A stretch of 12,269 nt of DNA from CAZLPY01 sp964561525 (lineage in GTDB: Bacteria > Patescibacteriota > UBA1384 > CAJBMM01). Positions 5,826-12,269 of this stretch are shown piece by piece. The position numbers and the translations under genes are program-made. The stretch is from contig CAZLPY010000026.1 of the NCBI GenBank assembly GCA_964561525.1, positions 1 through 12,269 of the forward strand, given 5' to 3'. The stretch's first letter is position 1. Each line of letters opens with the position of its first letter. The notes beneath the pieces were generated by a model. The model did not search any database and was not told where the DNA came from. It saw only the letters and a list, made by a program, of their open reading frames with translations.

Positions 5826-6689
5826 ATGATGAAACCACCAGGATTAGCTACACGTTTATTTTTGGATAGTGGTGACCCGGATGAGACTAAAGAAGCTATT
5901 GTGACGCTTTCGTTTTTGGATGGCCAAACCACCAATCCCACACTCATTGCCAAGCACCCTGCAGCGAAAAAGCGCCTAGCCAGTGGGCACAAATTTACTC
6001 AGCTTGAGATCTTTGATTTTTATAAAGACGTTGTACAAGAGCTCTCTGGTTTGTTGCAGAATGGATCAATTTCAATTGAAGTCTACGCTGATGCAAAAAC
6101 GACCGCCGATACGATGTTTGGGCAAGGACGGCAGATGTTTGGATGGATTCCGAATGCTCACATTAAATACCCGACAACTATCGCCGGCCTTGAAGCAGCA
6201 GAGCGCTCGGTGGCAGCTGGTATGCGGGTGAATATGACACTGTGCTTTAACCAGGCGCAGGCTGCGGCAGTATATGCAGCAACACGAGGGGCAAAACCCG
6301 GGCAGGTGTATGTATCGCCGTTTATCGGCCGGCTCGATGATCGCGGTGAAAACGGGATGGATCTGATCAAAAACATCGTGCAGATGTATGCGGCTGGAGA
6401 CGGACATGTGCAGGTGTTGGCCGCCAGCATTCGCGGCATCGACCATCTACTGTCCTCGTTTCAAGCTGGATCGGATATTGTCACCGCGCCCTTAAACATC
6501 TACCAAGAATGGGTCGCGCAGGGCATGAAGGTGCCCAATGCATCATTTAGCTATACGCCAGATTTAAAACCAATTCCTTATCTTCCATTCGATTTAGATG
6601 CGGATTGGCACACCTTTGACGTTAGTCACGAATTAACCGATGCCGGCATCGCCAAATTCTCCGCAGACTGGAACAATCTCGTACAATAA
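5826..6689 (+). CDS. tal: Transaldolase family protein
   Basis: This 287-aa enzyme belongs to the class I aldolase/transaldolase family, which transfers a dihydroxyacetone unit between sugar phosphates in the non-oxidative pentose phosphate pathway. Motifs numbered from 5826 are FLDSGDP (12-18), DGQTTNPTLIAK (32-43), IEVYAD (84-89), IKYPTT with the Schiff-base lysine K114, SPFIGRLDDRG (164-174) and LAASIRG (198-204). These cover the TIM barrel and active site. The length is between short FSA/TalC proteins (about 215) and E. coli TalB (317). The frame is open back to an ATG at 5760, but that 22-residue extension has no family similarity and would place the -10 box inside the gene. The double ATG at 5826 behind TGATATAGT is preferred. 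In reduced genomes this enzyme often serves the main carbon route. Strict transaldolase versus fructose-6-phosphate aldolase activity cannot be decided by eye. Confidence 0.93.
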   Translation: MMKPPGLATRLFLDSGDPDETKEAIVTLSFLDGQTTNPTLIAKHPAAKKRLASGHKFTQLEIFDFYKDVVQELSGLLQNGSISIEVYADAKTTADTMFGQGRQMFGWIPNAHIKYPTTIAGLEAAERSVAAGMRVNMTLCFNQAQAAAVYAATRGAKPGQVYVSPFIGRLDDRGENGMDLIKNIVQMYAAGDGHVQVLAASIRGIDHLLSSFQAGSDIVTAPLNIYQEWVAQGMKVPNASFSYTPDLKPIPYLPFDLDADWHTFDVSHELTDAGIAKFSADWNNLVQ

Positions 6690-6743
6690 GGCCTGGCCTT
6701 ACTACTGATATATACTGCGGAGAAACGGTTATCTAACAGGTCG

Positions 6744-6778
6744 AAAAAGGCCAGACCTTTTAAAGGCCGGACCTTTTT
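6744..6778 (+). terminator. Probable bidirectional intrinsic terminator
   Basis: AAAAAGG (6744-6750) pairs with CCTTTTT (6772-6778), and an inner CCTT/AAGG hairpin sits within. The element contains two near-identical copies of GGCC(A/G)GACCTTTT (6749-6761 and 6766-6777), so it may have arisen by tandem duplication. A second small palindrome, TAAGGCC-T-GGCCTTA, covers the transaldolase stop at 6687-6701. It should end the transaldolase transcript. Confidence 0.65.
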
Positions 6779-6782
6779 GCAG

Positions 6783-6811
6783 TTATCAAATGCTTAAAGA
6801 GATGATAATGT
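6783..6811 (+). promoter_or_regulatory. Weak candidate promoter for the bitopic membrane protein
   Basis: TTATCA (6783-6788), a 17-bp spacer and TAATGT (6806-6811) form a weak promoter, helped by TGA just before the -10 (extended type). It predicts a start at about 6818, upstream of the AAAGGAG ribosome site and ATG at 6835. Confidence 0.35.
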
Positions 6812-6834
6812 TAGTATTTTGAAAAGGAGTAAAC

Positions 6835-7383
6835 ATGATCAAAACCTGGATTCCGTATGCTATCACCATTACTCTGCTGTCAGGCGTAATCTACGGCACG
6901 GTGCAACACCTGCTTCGCACCTCGGCAAACGATCCACAAATTGAGATGGCTGAAGATGCAGCACGTGCGCTCGCTGGGGGTACTGCTGTTGAGCCGCTTG
7001 CAAGTGGGCCAAAAGTAGATATGGCAAACAGCCTGGCGCCGTTCCTGATTTTTTATAATACCAATAATACCGCCGTGGCCGGGACAGGCCAGTTAAACGA
7101 CACTTTGCCAACCCCACCGTCCGGTGTGTTCACTTACGCGCACAATCACGGCAAAAATCGCCTGACCTGGCAGCCCAGTAAAGGCGTGCGCATTGCGGCG
7201 GTTGTGGTGCCTTATTCCAGCACCTCAGGTGATGGATTTGTGCTAACTGGGCGCAATTTGCGCGAGGTGGAGCAACGCGAATCTGAACTTATGGCACAGG
7301 TGTGGATGGGGTGGGTAGTGACCATGCTCACAACACTTGCGGCAATTGCATTATTGAACCGAGCCTCGAAGCATCACTCTTAA
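6835..7383 (+). CDS. Bitopic membrane protein with sensor-like extracytoplasmic domain
   Basis: This 182-aa protein has a predicted N-terminal helix (about 5-24), a soluble region of about 125 residues, a C-terminal helix (about 154-174) and a short basic tail (NRASKHHS), so the central part should lie outside the membrane. That part (APFLIFYNTNNTAVAGTG, then a PSGVF turn, GVRIAAVVVPY and FVLTGRNLREVEQRE just before the second helix) recalls PAS/Cache-like sensor domains of histidine kinases, where the strand 'R-a-V-v-P' is followed by 'vLaGRsLrevE'. No kinase, HAMP or cyclase domain follows, so it may be a stand-alone sensor or a decayed one. The ribosome site AAAGGAG lies 7 nt before the ATG. 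It converges with the DUF5652 gene. The family assignment is by resemblance only. Confidence 0.8.
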   Translation: MIKTWIPYAITITLLSGVIYGTVQHLLRTSANDPQIEMAEDAARALAGGTAVEPLASGPKVDMANSLAPFLIFYNTNNTAVAGTGQLNDTLPTPPSGVFTYAHNHGKNRLTWQPSKGVRIAAVVVPYSSTSGDGFVLTGRNLREVEQRESELMAQVWMGWVVTMLTTLAAIALLNRASKHHS

Positions 7384-7431
7384 AACAGGATACTTGAGAT
7401 CAATAAGCTGCAGTGTCAGCGCTCTCGCCAA

Positions 7432-7668
7432 CTACTTTTTTTTCGCTGCAAAACCATAGATGTACACAATCGGCAAAATGCCGACTGAGTTAATAATGAG
7501 GATGGCGATAAACCAGTAGGGCTGGTTATTACGTGACGCCAGCCATAATCCGTACCCCTTCCAACCCAAATCCCAGAGCACTAACACGACAAATAACAAG
7601 CCGAGCGCCGGGTGTCCGAACAATGGAAAATCGCCTGGATATTGCACAATCTGATGATAGTTGAACAT
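7432..7668 (-). CDS. DUF5652 family two-helix membrane protein
   Basis: This 78-aa protein has two predicted helices (about 16-38 and 50-72) joined by a basic loop. The motifs LWDLGWKGYGLW (31-42), ARNNQ-type loop (ASRNNQPYWF) and IIINSVGILPIVYIY match DUF5652, a small family frequent in Patescibacteria. Function is unknown. A perfect Shine-Dalgarno (AAAGGAGG) lies 4 nt before the ATG at 7668. The gene ends in a lysine run from A8, close to the stop. The spacer behind the ATG holds an inverted repeat TCACAT-6-ATGTGA (7692-7709) that could be an operator or hairpin. It lies just downstream of the giant surface-protein gene on the same strand and might be co-transcribed with it. Confidence 0.88.
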   Translation of the reverse strand: MFNYHQIVQYPGDFPLFGHPALGLLFVVLVLWDLGWKGYGLWLASRNNQPYWFIAILIINSVGILPIVYIYGFAAKKK

Positions 7669-7691
7669 GCTACCTCCTTTGCTTTAGCGTA

Positions 7692-7709
7692 TCACATTTA
7701 GCGATGTGA
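7692..7709. repeat. Short inverted repeat upstream of the DUF5652 gene
   Basis: TCACAT and ATGTGA are perfect complementary arms separated by 6 nt, in the 96-nt gap between the surface-protein stop and the DUF5652 start. It has no T-run, so a terminator is unlikely. A regulator binding site is possible but unproven. Confidence 0.4.
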
Positions 7710-7764
7710 GATCTAGCAGAATTTCGCCTGATACTACTTAAGCCCACACCACTCGTTGCCTCAA

Positions 7765-10700
7765 TCACAGTATCCCAAGGCCTTTTTGGTACTCAACCGT
7801 TTGATACGATCGATGTTTGAAAAACCGCACGATCATAAAGAGATAGTAAAGATACACCAGCAAAATCAGCGCATGATATACGTTTAGCTCGCGCATCAAA
7901 ATTACCCACGCTAGCACACCGCCCGCAATTGCAACAATGGTTTTACTAATCAGCAGCACAATGCGACCAGATGCGACGAGACGGGTTTTGGCCGGGGCTG
8001 GCGTCGAAGTAAAGCACACCAAAATGAGGTGGATGAGCACTTGATTTGGATTAAGCACAATCACCTCGCCATGGTAATTCCCCACCCGAGTATCGCGAGA
8101 CAACATGTAGTCTGGTTTCGATATTGAAATGGCGTACTGACCAGGGCCGGCTTCGAAGCCGAATAAGCCCGACCGGTCGCCCACCACGACTTGTGTTTTA
8201 TTGGTTGAAAGATTCTTCAGGGTCAAAATAGCATAAGGGAGTGCATCCCCGAACCCGGCTTTGTGCACTACGCCAGCGATAGTGTAGTTTTTCCCTTTCG
8301 TTAAGCGGAACGGTGGCCACAACGTCAACAGGCGCCACCAATATGCTGCGGCAGCGAGTAGTGACTGCAGTGTTGTTAGCAACAACAGCAGCAATCCGGA
8401 TAGCAAGGTATGATCAATTACCGTGACGTCCTGATCGGACAAGGTAAAGGTGCGGTTCGGTAAGGCAAAAGTTCGGGGATCGGCCGAAAAATGGATGTCG
8501 GAGGCAGGCACTGCAGTGATCTTACCTTCCGCAATAGCGATAACGGCGTAGGCACATCCATCTGCGTGTTGCTCAGTGTCTAGGTACGATGTAGTAGCAC
8601 TTGTGCCGATGGTGTGATCTCCACAATGTACCTCGTATGATGACAAGGCGCCTGCCGACCCGCCAGTGGTGTATGCACTCCACGAAATAGTGACCGGCGC
8701 GGCAACCGTGGTTAGAGTGTACTGCTCACGTCCTATCGCACTCGCCGTACCGTCCGGTAATACGGCCAAAAACTGCAGTAAGGTGCTTTGGGACAGGGTC
8801 AAAGGAGCGCTGTAGTGGGACGTAGTTTTAGAGGGCGCAGATCCATCAGCGGTATAGTAAATTTGCGCGTCGCTTGAACTTGCAGTAAGCGTCACGGTGA
8901 CCGGGTGATTGTAATTGCCACCTTTTGGACTTGCCGCGACCGTCACGGCCTCCGTAGATGAGCTGCTCGAAGTGGTGGTGGTGCTCGTACCGCCGCTATT
9001 GGATTCTTGCGTAGCGTTAAAGGTAAAGGCGGCACTGGCAATGGGGCTGGTTGATCCAATCGCGATGCCCTGTACCGTGGTATTTTGCGAAAGGTACAAT
9101 GGGCTGCGATAGGCTGGCGAATAAGCAGTGGGCTCGGTGCCATCGACAGTGTAATAAACAGCGGCAGGATGTGACGACGGGGTATAGTAAAGCAAAGCCG
9201 AAACTGGGTTGGTGAATGCGCCGCCCGGTGGATTAATCTGCACCAGTAAATTGATTTCGCAGAAAAGGAAACAGGGTACAGGAGGTGGTGGCGTTGGTGT
9301 AGGCGCTGGACTGCAGGTAAGCTGACGGTTTTTGTCACTAAATAAATCAAGTAATTTTTCCAGTAAGGTCGGATTTTTGCACACGCCAGGTGGCTGGCCG
9401 GTCTTGCCATTATCAGCTTTGCTTGAATTACCTTGATTGGTGTTCCCGCCCCCCTGTCCAGGCGGATTTGCGCCTTGGTCACTTGCACTGTTGCTTGTGC
9501 TCCCGCCAGTAGTGCTAGTACCGCCACTCAAGCTTCCACCAGCACTCGTAGTACCACTGCTGCTAGTAGAGTTTGACCCTGCGGTCGAACCACTCGAAGA
9601 GCCCGATGACGTGCTGCTCGTATCGCTACTACTACTTGATCCGCTGCTAACAGCATTCACCGTGATGGTCTGGCTGCCAATAATGCCGCTCATTACACTG
9701 TCAGCTACTGTAGCGGTTTGCAGCCCGGGAGTTTGTAACGTAATCGCGTTACTAAAACTGTGCTGACCAGCATCGCTACCACTAAAAATGTAATCGGGCG
9801 GTAGGGTTGCGGCAGAATCAGTGCTGGTAAAGTGAATTATCCCCGCGTAGCCAGTAGTAATATTACCAAAACTATCTTTGGCTGTAATAGTCACACTACT
9901 ACTCGATCCAGCATCGATCGGGTTGGTAATGCCGCTCACGATCAAAGATGAGGTAGCTGCTGGATTAACCGTCAGGCTTTTCGCATCGCTGGTGAGACCA
10001 GAGGCGGTGATGCTAATAGTGTACGTGCCTGCTGATTCATCATAGTAGAAAAAGTCTTCGGTGTTCGCACCATTACCAATGGTAACAGATGTCACTGATG
10101 GCCCACCCGAGCTGTCACGAAATGCCTTGTTACTGCTAGTTGAGGTCGAACTTACGTCTACAACCTTGCTACCTGAAGTGGTAGCGTTATCAAACTGGTC
10201 CCGGCGCGTAACAACGTAACTTGTAGTCTCCACACCAGCAGTCGTAGTAGTGGGAGAGGAGGTTAGTACGACTTTCGTGGTTACATCGGGGTTAACGGTC
10301 ACCGCGCTGGCAGTACCAGTAATACTGCCGCTAATAGTATCCGTTCCAGAAACAGTCTGTGACCCAGAGGTCTTTAACGTTACACCACTCGCAAATGTAT
10401 GTGTACCAGAATCGCCTCCAACGAATGTGTAATCACCCGGCAAAGCTGCTTGGGTGTCGCTAGAGGTAAAATGGACAGTCCCAGTGTAGCCTGTGGCAGT
10501 GTTATTATAAGTATCTTTAGCGGTAACGGTGATGTCGCTTGCTATACCAGCGGTACGAGGACTGACAATACCAGTTAACGTTAGGCTTACAACCGACACG
10601 GGATTAACCGTTATGCTGCCGGTGGTACCAGTAATACTTCCAGTAATAGTATCGTTTGCGGTCACTGTTTGCGACCCAGATGACTTCAATGTGACTCCTC

Positions 10701-12240
10701 CATTGAATGTGTGGGCTCCTGCATCACCACCACCAAAAGTATAATTAGATGGCACAATTGCCTGGCTATCAGACGATGAAAACGTGATCGTCCCAGCATA
10801 GCCTGTGGCAGTGTTATTATAAGTATCTTTAGCGGTGACAGTGATATCGCTTGCTACGCCAGCACTACGCGGAGTCGAGATGCCCGTCAAAAGTAACGAA
10901 GTAGTCGAAGCCGGATTAATGGTCAATGATTTCGAGTCACCAGATAAACCGGGAGCAGCAACGCTAATAGTAAACGATCCTGCTAATTCATCGTAATAAA
11001 AGAAATCCTCTGTGCTGGCTGTGTTGGCAATTGTTACGAAGGTCACCGTCCCTCCGCCAGAACTGTCGCGGAATGACTTATTGCTTCCAGATGAGGTTGA
11101 ATTGAGATTAACCACCTGGCTACCTGAAGTAGTCGGGTTGTTGAATTGATCCCTCCGGGTGACCACATAGCTTGTTGTTTCGTTCCCAGCCGTTACCGAT
11201 GCCGGATTAGTAGTAATTACAAGTTTAGCAGTGACATCCGGATTGACAGTCAAGCTGCTCGTAACCCCTGTAATACTACCGGTTATAGTATCGGTACCAG
11301 TCACGGTTTGCGTTCCGGAAGTCTTGAGGGTTACCCCACCCGTAAAGGTATGGGCACCGCTATCGCCACCAATAAAAGCATAGTTACTGGGTAGGATGGC
11401 CTGGCCGTCCGTTGATGTGAAGTGAACCGTACCAGTGTAGCCGGTAGCAGTGTTATTGTACGTATCCTTAGCAGTCACAGTGACGTCACTAGCTACACCA
11501 GCTGTACGAGGCGAACTGATACCACTTAAAGTGAGGATGGTGGCTGAAGCGGGGTTTATCGTAATACTACTGGTTGTCCCTGTAATGCTGCCCGTGATGG
11601 TATCAGTCGCAGTCACGGTTTGGCTTCCAGCAGTTTTTAGCGTGACCCCATTCGTAAAGGTATGGGTGCCAGCATCGCCACCTACGAACGTGTAGTTAGT
11701 GGGCAGCACTGCTTGACCATCGGAGGAGATAAAGTGCGCAGTTCCGCTATAGCTGGTGGCAGTATTGTTGTAAGCATCCTTAGCCGTTGCCGTGAGATCG
11801 CTCGCTGTACCAGCAGTACGAGGCGAAGAGATCCCTGATAAAGATAGAGTAGAAGCCGATCCAGGGTTTACCGTAACCGAACCAGAGGTACCGGTAATAG
11901 AGCCAGTAATGGTGTCGGTAGCCGTCACCGTCTGGGAGCCGCTGGTCTTCAAAGTTACCCCACTACTGAAGGTATGGATCCCGGCGTCACTAAACGTAAA
12001 GGTATAATTAACGGGCAGGACGGCCTGGCCATCAGAGGAAGTGAAGGTTACGGTGCCGGTATATGAGAAAACCGTGTTATTGCCGACATCCAAGACTGTC
12101 ACCCGGACATTGCTGGCCGTTCCAGCAGTGACAGGAGAAGTGAGCTGATCAACCGTGTAGTGAGTTGGTGGCCCGTAGGTGTTATTAGTTCCAGCCCCCG
12201 TACCCGATCCACCGGTACCGGCATTAGCTGTTTTAGTGGC
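7765..12240 (-). CDS. Giant Ig-repeat surface protein (adhesin-like), 5' partial
   Basis: About 1,490 C-terminal residues are visible. Numbering from the GTG at 12102, Ig-like repeats fill 1-817. Next come a Ser/Thr/Gly linker (818-905), a cysteine/proline-rich segment (906-950), two chitobiase/hexosaminidase C-terminal-type domains (955-1028 with YYTVDGTEPT; 1053-1130 with YYTADGSAPS), and an FN3-like domain (1131-1207, C1160/C1183 possible disulfide). These are followed by a helix (1232-1256), a carboxypeptidase-regulatory-like beta domain (1272-1335) and two helices (1380-1402, 1407-1428). The order implies an extracellular adhesive stalk anchored in the membrane. The GTG at 12102 is not a credible start: repeat homology extends to 12168, and a Thr/Gly linker to 12240, with no start codon. 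TGA stops at 12241 and 12265 interrupt this frame, while another frame stays open to the edge, so a frameshift near 12240 is likely. A role in attachment to a host cell is inferred. Confidence 0.92.
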   Translation of the reverse strand, partial: ATKTANAGTGGSGTGAGTNNTYGPPTHYTVDQLTSPVTAGTASNVRVTVLDVGNNTVFSYTGTVTFTSSDGQAVLPVNYTFTFSDAGIHTFSSGVTLKTSGSQTVTATDTITGSITGTSGSVTVNPGSASTLSLSGISSPRTAGTASDLTATAKDAYNNTATSYSGTAHFISSDGQAVLPTNYTFVGGDAGTHTFTNGVTLKTAGSQTVTATDTITGSITGTTSSITINPASATILTLSGISSPRTAGVASDVTVTAKDTYNNTATGYTGTVHFTSTDGQAILPSNYAFIGGDSGAHTFTGGVTLKTSGTQTVTGTDTITGSITGVTSSLTVNPDVTAKLVITTNPASVTAGNETTSYVVTRRDQFNNPTTSGSQVVNLNSTSSGSNKSFRDSSGGGTVTFVTIANTASTEDFFYYDELAGSFTISVAAPGLSGDSKSLTINPASTTSLLLTGISTPRSAGVASDITVTAKDTYNNTATGYAGTITFSSSDSQAIVPSNYTFGGGDAGAHTFNGGVTLKSSGSQTVTANDTITGSITGTTGSITVNPVSVVSLTLTGIVSPRTAGIASDITVTAKDTYNNTATGYTGTVHFTSSDTQAALPGDYTFVGGDSGTHTFASGVTLKTSGSQTVSGTDTISGSITGTASAVTVNPDVTTKVVLTSSPTTTTAGVETTSYVVTRRDQFDNATTSGSKVVDVSSTSTSSNKAFRDSSGGPSVTSVTIGNGANTEDFFYYDESAGTYTISITASGLTSDAKSLTVNPAATSSLIVSGITNPIDAGSSSSVTITAKDSFGNITTGYAGIIHFTSTDSAATLPPDYIFSGSDAGQHSFSNAITLQTPGLQTATVADSVMSGIIGSQTITVNAVSSGSSSSSDTSSTSSGSSSGSTAGSNSTSSSGTTSAGGSLSGGTSTTGGSTSNSASDQGANPPGQGGGNTNQGNSSKADNGKTGQPPGVCKNPTLLEKLLDLFSDKNRQLTCSPAPTPTPPPPVPCFLFCEINLLVQINPPGGAFTNPVSALLYYTPSSHPAAVYYTVDGTEPTAYSPAYRSPLYLSQNTTVQGIAIGSTSPIASAAFTFNATQESNSGGTSTTTTSSSSSTEAVTVAASPKGGNYNHPVTVTLTASSSDAQIYYTADGSAPSKTTSHYSAPLTLSQSTLLQFLAVLPDGTASAIGREQYTLTTVAAPVTISWSAYTTGGSAGALSSYEVHCGDHTIGTSATTSYLDTEQHADGCAYAVIAIAEGKITAVPASDIHFSADPRTFALPNRTFTLSDQDVTVIDHTLLSGLLLLLLTTLQSLLAAAAYWWRLLTLWPPFRLTKGKNYTIAGVVHKAGFGDALPYAILTLKNLSTNKTQVVVGDRSGLFGFEAGPGQYAISISKPDYMLSRDTRVGNYHGEVIVLNPNQVLIHLILVCFTSTPAPAKTRLVASGRIVLLISKTIVAIAGGVLAWVILMRELNVYHALILLVYLYYLFMIVRFFKHRSYQTVEYQKGLGIL
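9388..9651 (-). other. Low-complexity Ser/Thr/Gly stalk region of the surface protein
   Basis: About 88 residues (818-905) are almost entirely Ser, Thr, Gly, Asn and Gln. They are encoded by varied TCN/AGY and GGN codons rather than a simple DNA repeat, so selection is on composition. It is likely a flexible, possibly O-glycosylated stalk between the Ig array and the membrane-proximal domains. Confidence 0.75.
9652..9957 (-). repeat. Diverged Ig-like repeat A6
   Basis: The last A-type module, next to the stalk, has drifted: SGITNPIDAGSSSSVTI, KDSFGNITTGY and SDAGQHSF in place of the consensus motifs. End repeats commonly escape homogenisation. Confidence 0.75.
9958..10287 (-). repeat. Ig-like repeat B2
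   Basis: The second B-type module has ETTSYVVTRRDQF, NKAFRDSSGG and TEDFFYYDESAGTYTIS. Its protein is very close to B1 but synonymous positions differ widely, so the B duplication is older or under strong selection on the protein. Confidence 0.85.
10288..10905 (-). repeat. Ig-like repeats A4 and A5
   Basis: Two A-type modules are exactly 312 nt apart. A stretch around 10489-10545 is almost identical in bases to 10801-10857, including synonymous positions, which indicates recent duplication or gene conversion. Confidence 0.85.
10906..11238 (-). repeat. Ig-like repeat B1
   Basis: A distinct module of about 111 aa marked by TAGNETTSYVVTRRDQF, a Ser/Thr-rich stretch, NKSFRDSSGG and TEDFFYYDELAGSFTIS. 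It is inserted between A3 and A4. Confidence 0.85.
11239..11856 (-). repeat. Ig-like repeats A2 and A3
   Basis: Two A-type modules of 312-nt period each have SGISSPRTAG...AKD-x-YNNTAT...GGD-x-G-x-HTF...GVTLKT...QTVT-x-TDTITGSITG. They resemble invasin/filamin-type bacterial Ig domains. Confidence 0.85.
11857..12168 (-). repeat. Ig-like repeat A1
   Basis: This is the first visible A-type module (104 aa per period, 312 nt). It has SPVTAGTASNVRV at the start and LKTSGSQTVTATDTITGSIT near the end. It is more diverged than A2-A5 at the 'D-x-YNNTAT' position, which reads DVGNNTVF. Confidence 0.8.
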
Positions 12241-12269
12241 TCAGGCAGTTCCAGACCTCCCTGGTCACA

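Noticed and set aside
8915..12007. Series of plus-strand open frames with similar Val/Pro-rich translations
   Set aside because: They are antisense shadows of the Ig repeats of the minus-strand surface protein. They recur with the 312-nt period and have no ribosome sites.
9652..12168. Regular repeats resembling a CRISPR array
   Set aside because: The period is about 312 nt, repeats are degenerate at synonymous positions and keep a protein frame. No short direct repeats with unique spacers are present.
2450..12267. Possible TGA-as-glycine code (as in Absconditabacteria/Gracilibacteria), suggested by the single TGA between hsdR and the nuclease and by TGA codons within a Gly-rich linker at 12241 and 12265
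   Set aside because: Long genes here contain many glycines, all GGN, with no internal TGA in over 2,200 codons of hsdR plus the surface protein. Base composition is also higher in GC than in those lineages. Standard stops explain the data.

Overview
The window most resembles a genome fragment from a Candidate Phyla Radiation (Patescibacteria) bacterium, possibly Saccharibacteria. This is inference from gene content: a DUF5652 two-helix membrane protein, a TspO homologue, a compact transaldolase, very short intergenic spacers, and a very large surface protein built from Ig-like repeats. Genes use the standard bacterial code: long frames hold hundreds of GGN glycine codons and no internal TGA.

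Left part (1-4100, + strand) is a small defence-type cluster. It holds the 3' part of a type I restriction translocase (hsdR, entering from outside the window), a PD-(D/E)XK nuclease-like protein with two CxxC pairs (Cas4/RecB-like), and an overlapping DUF433/DUF5615 toxin-antitoxin pair. The pair is followed by an 82-nt rod-like inverted-repeat element at 4016-4097 and then a TspO/MBR membrane protein.

Middle part (4600-5800, - strand) holds three short transcription units with unusually readable signals: three promoters with 17-bp spacers and two intrinsic terminators. The units are a cysteine-rich zinc-ribbon-like protein whose reading frame runs through its own terminator, an unrecognised 133-aa protein, and a roughly 137-nt transcript that is either a structured small RNA or a leaderless 42-codon microprotein. 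A transaldolase faces the other way and appears to be leaderless behind an extended -10 element.

Right part (6690-12269): after a terminator comes a bitopic membrane protein with a sensor-like extracytoplasmic domain and no visible output domain (+), then a convergent DUF5652 protein (-). The rest is the C-terminal 1,490 or so residues of a giant cell-surface protein (-). It has Ig-like repeats in the order A-A-A-B-A-A-B-A', a Ser/Thr/Gly stalk, two chitobiase/hexosaminidase C-terminal-type domains, an FN3-like domain, a transmembrane helix, a carboxypeptidase-regulatory-like domain and two more helices. Its N-terminus lies beyond the right edge, and its frame is interrupted by two TGA codons in the last 30 bases.

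The most interesting signals are the orphan structured transcript at 4640-4777, the rod element at 4016-4097, the zinc-ribbon gene without a stop before its terminator, and the membrane topology and repeat order of the giant protein.
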